This document shows, piece by piece, positions 55,203 through 64,000 of a stretch of DNA of 64,000 bases. The number at the start of each line of letters is the position of its first letter. The stretch's first letter is position 1. The notes beneath the pieces were generated by a model, which had not been told where the DNA came from, made no database searches, and worked only from the letters and a program-made list of their open reading frames with translations. The translations under genes and the position numbers were made by a program. The DNA lies in the NCBI RefSeq assembly GCF_000063605.1, contig NC_009497.1, positions 372,001 to 436,000 of the forward strand, in the 5' to 3' direction. The stretch is from Mycoplasmopsis agalactiae PG2 (GTDB lineage: Bacteria > Bacillota_I > Bacilli_A > Mycoplasmatales > Metamycoplasmataceae).

Positions 55203-58200
55203 TTATTTAGACTGCTTTTTCTTTTTGCTTTCAGTTTCACTTTCATCAGACTTTTTGCCTTTGAATAAATGCTCTCAAATTTGTTCATAGTGTGAAACAG
55301 GAATAAAGTTAATTGCTTCTTTTACTTCTTCGGGAATATCACTTAAATTCTTTTCATTATTTTTTGGAATAAAGACAGTTTTAATGCCTTTTTTAAAAGC
55401 AGCAAATGACTTTTCTTTTAGTCCGCCAATTTCTAAGACTTTACCTCTTAGCGTGATTTCACCAGTCATAGCTACTTCTTGCGAGACAGGAATTTTAGCT
55501 AGAGCAGAAATTAAAGCAGTTGTAAATGTTACACCAGCACTAGGGCCATCTTTAGGAACAGCTCCTTCAGGTACATGGACATGAATTTCAGTTGTATCAA
55601 AATCAACGTTTTTGATACCAAACTTTTCAGCATTAGCTCTTACATATGAAAGCGCAATTTTAGCTGATTCTTGCATTACTTCTTTAAGCTGTCCAGTTAG
55701 TCTAATACCGGGTTGTTTTGATTTAAATCATGAAACTTCAATTTGTAATGTTGTACCACCAATTGATGTAAAGGCTAAGCCATTGACAGAACCAATTTGT
55801 GGTTGCATTTCTTTTTCGGATTCGCTAATTTTTGGAGTACCTAATAATTCAGGAATATTGTTTTGGTCTATAACAAACTTATCAATTTTTTCGCCAGAAA
55901 CGATTTTTGTGACTATTTTACGGGCTATTTTGTCTAAATTTCTCTTTAATGATCTAACACCTGCTTCAGCAGTATAGTGCTTAATTATAAACTCTAATGC
56001 TTTATCATCAATGATAAATTGATCAGGTTTTAAGCCAGCTTGTGCTAATACAACTTCAACTAAGTGTTCTTTAGCAATCTTAATTTTTTCATTAATTGTG
56101 TAACTATTTAATTCAATAATTTCAACACGATCTAGTAATGGAGCAGGAATATTTTCATAATAGTTTGCTGTTGCTATAAATAACACTTTTGATAAGTCAT
56201 ATTCATGTTCAATGTAATTATCTTGAAACTTAGTATTTTGTTCAGGGTCTAAAACTTCAAGCATAGCTGAAGTAGGATCACCTTTTATGTCGCTTGACAT
56301 TTTGTCTATTTCATCCAATAAAATAAGTGGATTTGACACACCAGCTGACTGAAGACCTTTAATGATTTTACCTGGCATAGCACCTACATAAGTCTTTCTG
56401 TGGCCTCTAATTTCAGATTCGTCATGTAAGCCACCAAGACTAAGCTTTACATAGCTTTTGTCTAGAGCTTCCGCAATTGAACGAGCAAGTGATGTCTTAC
56501 CAGTGCCAGGAGGACCCACTAAGGTTAAAATTGGCACGTTGTTAAATTGCTTTTGCGCTTTATTTTTTGTATTTTCTTTAAATAGCTGCAAGTCAATTTG
56601 GTTATGATCATCAATTTTAATTAAATCTTTTTCGCTTGATTCTTTATTGATGTTTCTGTGATTGATTATTAATGATAAGTATTCAATCACTCTTTCTTTA
56701 ACTTCTTTAAGTCCATAGTGATTTTTGTCTAGAATTTCTCTAGCTCTATTTATATCTAAGTTTTCAACTTCAACTTTTCTTCAAGGCAATTTCTTTAGAT
56801 TACTAATATATGTTTGGGTAATATTAGCATCAGGGCTTGATGACATCATATTTTTTAACTTATCACGCTCAGTTTTAATTGCTTTAATAATCCATTCAGG
56901 ATACATTTGCTTGAGCACTGGGTCATTAACAATTTTTGAATACTCATCGTCGCCATCTTCATCATCAGCTTCATTAAGTTGCTCTTTGATGGCTTTCATT
57001 TTTTCACGAAGCAAGAACTCTTTTTGTTGCTTATCTAAATTGCTTTGAATTTTTTTATTTAATTCTTTGTCAATTTTATCTTTCATTGCTGAAGTGTCTT
57101 TTTTAGAAGATCTTTTACTTAAATTATTTTGATTTTGTTCAATCAAGCTAATAATTAATTTTAAATCATCTTCAGTTATATAACCTAATTGCAAGTATTC
57201 TTTATGCCACTTGTATATTCTTTCAACTTCATAATTAAATTGAACTTCTAACTCAGAGTTTTCTTTAATTTGCTCCATTGAGTTTTTGAATAATTCATTA
57301 TCAGTAAGTGCATTGTAAATATTTAATAATTTATCAGTGTTGCCAAGATTTAATTCATTAATAAATTTCTTGATTAATCTTACCATTAGTACGAAATTAC
57401 TCTTAAGAGCTTCGAACTGATGAAGTGCAGAAGGCATTGAATAAATTGTAAATAATTCATATGGAGGTAGTAGGAAAAATCCAGTTAGTGCTCTAACTAA
57501 TGTTTCTAGTCTAGATTCATCATCATTAATGAAATCAGGCATCATTTCACTGGTGCCCTTTGTTCAGTTTCTAATTTCTTTGGCTGAATATCCTCTAATA
57601 TATCTATAAAGGAGCATTGCATCATTTCAGTTTCTGTCGTAAATTAAAGTGTTAATTACTTCTTCAAAACCATTAAAATCTAGTGATGGATCAGCTAAAG
57701 CCATTTCATCACCATTATTTTCTGAACCAAATCTTGTTGCTACCATTCCTTCAATATATTTAAGTGGTAGTTTTTCAATATCTATGCTTGATGAAGAAAT
57801 TGTTTCTTCATCGCCATATATATCTTGCAATATGTATTTATGAATAGCTTTTAGTGTTGCAATGTAATGTCATTTTTGAGAACCATTATCATAGACTTTT
57901 TCAACTGATTCAACTTGGCAAAGAGTCATATTTGAATCTAAGTTAGAAATATTAACATTTTCTAAAACATCAGCATATGTAGCTGTAGGTTTAGATTGAA
58001 GCTCTGATTCTAAAATAACTCTGTTATCTTCTGCTGGTCTATAATAAACTAGCATGATTCTAGCTTTATTAATTATTTCAGCACCATTTGAATTATCCTT
58101 AGTATACTCATCAATTATTTGTTTTCAGTATGTTGTTTGAGTAATTAATTCATCAGTAATTTCTAACTTAGCTACTTCACGATCAAATAACACAAAACAA

Positions 58201-58325
58201 TTTTTGACAGGGTCATTTGCCTTTGTGTAGATTCTTCTTCTATATACATTTAAATATAATAGATTTTCAAAATTAGTCTCAGCAGCACCTTTTTTTCTTT
58301 TACTATTTCCTTTAGGTCTTCCCAT
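55203..58325 (-). CDS. lon: ATP-dependent protease Lon
   Basis: Cytosolic AAA+ serine protease for damaged and regulatory proteins. The 1040 residues are longer than the usual 780-820 because of an extended N-terminal domain of about 500 residues. Walker [10 protein letters not shown] is near residue 605, Walker [10 protein letters not shown] follows, and the proteolytic site [10 protein letters not shown] has its Ser near residue 929 with the catalytic Lys in [10 protein letters not shown]. Many UGA Trp codons break it into pieces under the standard code. A GGAGGG ribosome site precedes the ATG. A CIRCE-like element lies in the promoter, so HrcA heat-shock control is likely. Confidence 0.96.
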
Positions 58326-58356
58326 ATTGCCCTCCTGTTCAACTAATACAATATCA

Positions 58357-58396
58357 ATTATAATACAATTTTAGCACTCTACAATGCGAGTGCTAA
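58357..58396 (-). promoter_or_regulatory. lon promoter with CIRCE-like HrcA operator
   Basis: TTAGCACTC (58371-58379) and GAGTGCTAA (58388-58396) form a perfect 9-base inverted repeat, the CIRCE consensus arms. The spacer is 8 bases, whereas the consensus is 9. A TATAAT box on the complement is at 58357-58362, so HrcA bound here would cover the -35 region. It lies between the leuS stop and the lon start. Confidence 0.85.
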
Positions 58397-58401
58397 AAAA
58401 A

Positions 58402-60741
<2,340 letters not shown>

Positions 60742-60762
60742 AGTAGCCTCTTAGAATAATTT

Positions 60763-61485
60763 TTATAGATAAGAAATGTTTTTGTTAATGAAATTATTTT
60801 TGCTATTTAAGCTAAATATTATAAAGATGAAAACTGAGTTCATTGTAAGATTAACAAGGTTGAAAACAAGGTAAACTAAGCCTGCACCTTTATAATATGT
60901 TGGAATATTTAGAAATAAACCTCTAATATTTTCTCAATGCTTAATCATTGAAAAATGATTTCCAGGATCAGCTCCAAGTAAACCAAATAGTTTAAAGTAT
61001 CATGGAGTGAAAAGATAGATATTTAAAACAACTAAAAGTCCTGTAGTTGCTAATATTGAAATAATTACTGGTAATATTAATAAACCAGCTTTACGCAATT
61101 TTGTTTTTTGTAAAAGTTTTATTGACCAGTAAAAAATGGTCATATATATAGTTTGAGTTGTTGATAAAATTAAATGCCCTAAGATGCTTGGTAAGCTATA
61201 TCCATGTGAGCCATAACTTGGTCCAAGTAAAAATAGTAAAAGAATAAGCAAAAATGCATATTTTCAGCCTATTCATAGTGCTGTAGCGGTGATTACAATT
61301 AAAGCAAAATCAAATTTTAAAAACGATATAAAAGGTACTGATAATAATTTGCTACCTGCAAAATTAACTAATATTGCAATAGCAAGCATCATGCCTGTAT
61401 ATGAGAGTCTTATGCTCCTGTTTTTAAAGTAATAAATGTTTTCCTTATTATTATTTTGTACCAAAAATTCTGTCTCCTGCATCAC
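60763..61485 (-). CDS. Membrane protein resembling an ECF transporter S component
   Basis: A 240-residue protein with six predicted transmembrane helices. The N-terminal helix pattern SYTGMMLAIAILVNF, the short SFLKFDFALIVITATAL segment and the following loops match the layout of substrate-specific (S) subunits of energy-coupling factor vitamin transporters; substrate cannot be told. The first possible starts (GTG 61485, ATG 61482) overlap upp by 30-35 nt; a TTG at 61464 has a better AGGAG spacing. Two or more UGA Trp codons. The energising EcfA/T genes are not in the window. Confidence 0.6.
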
Positions 61486-62077
61486 CTAACCCCGGTTCAA
61501 TATATTTGTCTTTATTAAGACACTCATCAAGTGCAGCTAAATAAATATTAATATCATGTCCAAAATGCTTTTCAACATTATCCACGCCTTCTTTAACTCC
61601 AACTAAGCATACTAAGCTAATGTTATTAAAGCCATCTTTGCGAAGTCTTGTAATAGCATCAACTGCACTATTTCCAGTCGCTAACATTGGATCTACTACA
61701 AAAATATAGCTATCCTTTGGCACTTCGGGAATTTTATAAAAATATTCAGTAGGCTTAAAAGTAGTTTCATCTCTACTCATTCCAATATGTCCAACTTTAG
61801 CTTCAGGAATTAATTTTAATAAGCCATCAATCATTCCAAGCCCAGCTCTTAAAATGGGCACAAAAACTACGTCTTTGTCAAATTCATAGCCTAAATATTT
61901 TTTATTAATTGAAGTAATTATTTCTTTTCTTTTTGTTTGATAGTCTCTTAAAATTTCATAAACCATTAATGAGCCAATTTCATTTAAATTCTGGCGAAAA
62001 ACTGAGTGGCCAGATTCTCGATTTCTCATATTTGTAAGTTTAATCTTAATTAATGGATGATCAAGCACTTTTAGCAT
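61451..62077 (-). CDS. upp: Uracil phosphoribosyltransferase
   Basis: Salvages uracil to UMP with PRPP. The 208 residues hold the PRPP-binding VDPMLATGNSA near residue 130 and the C-terminal uracil-binding segment GLGDAGDRIFGTK. The ATG at 62077 (MLKVLDHP) matches the family start; an upstream TTG in frame is less likely. Overlaps the following membrane gene. Confidence 0.96.
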   Translation of the reverse strand: MLKVLDHPLIKIKLTNMRNRESGHSVFRQNLNEIGSLMVYEILRDYQTKRKEIITSINKKYLGYEFDKDVVFVPILRAGLGMIDGLLKLIPEAKVGHIGMSRDETTFKPTEYFYKIPEVPKDSYIFVVDPMLATGNSAVDAITRLRKDGFNNISLVCLVGVKEGVDNVEKHFGHDINIYLAALDECLNKDKYIEPGLGDAGDRIFGTK

Positions 62078-62198
62078 TTCAACCCCCAATATCTAATATT
62101 ATATTTTATGATCTTAAAATATGGCATAAATATAATAAAAAAGCACTTTTTTGGGAAAAAGCACTCTTTTTCTTATTAAATTACAAGCTTTAATTGAC

Positions 62199-62753
62199 TT
62201 AATCTTCAAAATCATCATCAAAATTAAAATTAATGTTGTTAAATGGCTGGTCTTCAACTTTTGCACTCTGTGCTTCGCTAGCTTTATTAGTATTTTTATT
62301 TTTTTCACTACCTTCTAAATTGAAATTTTGCTCAAAAGCTTTATTGCTTTTAGCAAAATTATTGCCGTTGCCTAAATCATTTTTCTTAAAGTTAGGTTGC
62401 ACTACTGAAAAATCATTTGTTTGTCTTTGATTTCTAACAGAACGTGATTCTAACAAGTGCAAGTTATCGATTCTGACTTCAATACTGTAGTTAGTTTGAC
62501 CATTTGATTCATATGTTGAAGTTACTAATGCTCCTTCAATTGCAACTAGTGTTCCTTTAGGCGCATAACCATTTAAAAAATCAGCTGTGCTTCTCCAAGC
62601 AATTACTGGAATAAAGTCAGTCACTTCATTATCACTTGAGTAGTTTCTGCTTATAGCAATTCTAGTTCTAGCAAATGAGATTCCACTATTAGTTTTGCTA
62701 TATCTAATGTCTGATGAAACTCTACCAATTAATATAACTTTATTTAAATTCAT
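62199..62753 (-). CDS. ssb: Single-stranded DNA-binding protein
   Basis: Coats single-stranded DNA in replication and repair. The 184 residues have an OB fold to about residue 110 (NLNKVILIGRVSSDIRYSKT..., FIPVIAWRSTADFLNGYAPKG in part), a Gln/Asn-rich linker and the acidic partner-binding tail FDDDFED. The ribosome site TAGGAG overlaps the stop of the upstream M13 peptidase gene, so translation is probably coupled. Confidence 0.95.
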   Translation of the reverse strand: MNLNKVILIGRVSSDIRYSKTNSGISFARTRIAISRNYSSDNEVTDFIPVIAWRSTADFLNGYAPKGTLVAIEGALVTSTYESNGQTNYSIEVRIDNLHLLESRSVRNQRQTNDFSVVQPNFKKNDLGNGNNFAKSNKAFEQNFNLEGSEKNKNTNKASEAQSAKVEDQPFNNINFNFDDDFED

Positions 62754-62762
62754 GGCTTGCTC

Positions 62763-64000
62763 CTATCAAATTTTTACACGTTTATTTTTAGGCAATCACA
62801 TTTTGTCACTTGACTTAACATTAAATAATTTGTAAAATTCATCACTATTTTGAATTTGTATGTTTGCTCTTAATTTTGCAGGAGCATGCACATCAGTTGC
62901 AAGCAATAATTTTGCACTTTCAGGCTTATATTTGCTCTTTCAAATTACCGCAAAGCTTGTAAAAAAGTCTTTTATGTCATTTTCTTTATTAAGCATTGCA
63001 GCTTCTAGAGCACATGAAAATCCACCAGCATCTGCTATATTTTCTGATACAGTTAAAGTACCATTGCATTTGCCATATTCAGTTGTTTTATTGTCAAATA
63101 AGGCAATCATATCTTTAGCTTTCTTTTGAAATGCTTTATAGTCTTTATCACTTCATCATAAGTTTAGATTACCTTTTTCGTCAAACTGAGCACCGTTATT
63201 ATCAAAAGCGTGACTAATTTCGTGAGCAATAACAGCACCTATACCACCATAATTTGTCGCTTCTGACTGTTTTATAGAGTAAAACGGCTTATTTAAAATT
63301 CCTGCTGGGAAAACAATATGGTTCATAAAAGGATTGTAATATGCATTTACTTCTGCAGGAGACATGCTTCAGTAGTTTCTGTTAATTGGCTGTAAATATT
63401 GACTAAATTCTCATGTGTTTTTAACTACAAGATAATCAAGTGCATTTTTTAATAAATTATCTCTTTTGAAGAACTTGTTGCTTATTTTAACTTGCTCATA
63501 GAAAGGTTGAATTTCTTCGGGATAGCCTATATGAACACCTAAAGCTTCTAGTTTAACTATAGCTTTTTCTTTTGTACTTTTACTTAATCAGTCATTTTTT
63601 AAAAGACGGTCTCTGTAAATGCCAATCATTTTGACAACCATTTGTTCAACATTTGCTTTAGCTTTTTCACCGAATGTTTTTTTGGCAAAATATGTGCCAA
63701 AAGGAATTTTAAATTTGTTATACGCAACATAAAATGCATGTTTTTCTTTAGTCATTGGACTATCTTGGCCTGTTAGTGCTCTATCATATTCACCAGCAAT
63801 AATTCTTGATTCATCATTTAAGTGACCAGAGAATTGAATAATAGTTTTTAAAAACATTCAAGACTTAAGGTTTTCAAAATTTTCATCATTAAAAACTTTG
63901 TCAATGTTTTCTAAAAATTTAGGATAAAGCACAATTAATTTATCGACAACATTGGTAATTTTTTTAGCGTTTTTGTTGACTAAATTTTCCGCAATAGCCT
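62763..64000 (-). CDS. pepO: M13 family zinc metallopeptidase (5' end outside window)
   Basis: Neprilysin-like endopeptidase. The visible 412 residues include the family segment [18 protein letters not shown], the zinc motif HEISH near 63210 and the third ligand ENIAD near 63050, then a typical C-terminal part to KRVKIW. The N-terminal half and start are beyond the right edge. Bacterial PepO proteins process small peptides and can act on host proteins; location is not shown because the N-terminus is missing. Ends 10 nt before the ssb start. Confidence 0.93.

Noticed and set aside
55384-57048. Plus-strand frames opposite lon
   Set aside because: Shadows of the conserved Lon reading frame, without ribosome-binding sites or domain similarity.
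62140-62173. Strong terminator between ssb and upp
   Set aside because: The AGCACT copies are direct rather than inverted; only weak A/T stems can be drawn, so no confident terminator was listed.

Overview
This 64 kb window comes from a mollicute. UGA has to be read as tryptophan throughout: nearly every long gene (lon, leuS, atpA, tuf, thrS) contains in-frame UGA codons at conserved Trp positions. The DNA is very A+T rich, lipoprotein signal peptides ending in AAKC or SASC are common, and there is a DUF31 protease. Gene content and lipoprotein style suggest the Mycoplasma (Mycoplasmopsis) bovis/agalactiae group; the species is inference only.

Layout. 1-8.6 kb (minus strand): a truncated ABC exporter, a DUF31 serine-protease lipoprotein, msrAB, then a compact operon of an S1-domain protein, a degenerate Pgi paralog, pgi, fpg/mutM and a small Smr protein. 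8.7-11.7 kb: divergent eno and tuf. 11.8-15.7 kb: tsaE-tsaB-tsaD and a large lipoprotein. 15.7-33.2 kb is an accessory region. It has two copies of a membrane-anchored EIIB-like gene without its phospho-cysteine, and these copies flank an island with BspA-like lipoproteins, a transposase remnant and a C5-methyltransferase / unknown / DUF262-DUF1524 cassette. It continues with an AAA/DUF4143 pseudogene, a toxin-like gene preceded by a terminator-capped small RNA (type III toxin-antitoxin layout), a giant repeat lipoprotein, and an exonuclease-like and a transposase-derived gene. 33.4-37.5 kb: a broken membrane gene, then trpS, thrS and a small membrane protein. 37.5-42.2 kb: decayed and intact lipoproteins and a restriction-like protein. 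42.4-49.4 kb: the complete F1Fo ATP synthase operon. 49.5-54.2 kb: a membrane protein, two paralogous lipoproteins, an orphan copy of the small RNA and a hypothetical gene. 54.4-64 kb (minus strand): plsY, lon (with a CIRCE-like site), leuS, an ECF-S-like membrane protein, upp, ssb and a partial M13 peptidase.

How the parts relate. Core genes (energy, translation, t6A tRNA modification, proteolysis) are intact. Frameshifts, stops and slippage tracts are concentrated in surface and defence genes. Four lipoprotein genes carry an eight-G tract in the signal-peptide codons: one is in frame (ON) and three are out of frame (OFF), which is the pattern expected of slipped-strand phase variation. The most novel candidate is the small RNA plus toxin-like pair at 26.4-27.3 kb with a second related RNA at 53.1 kb.
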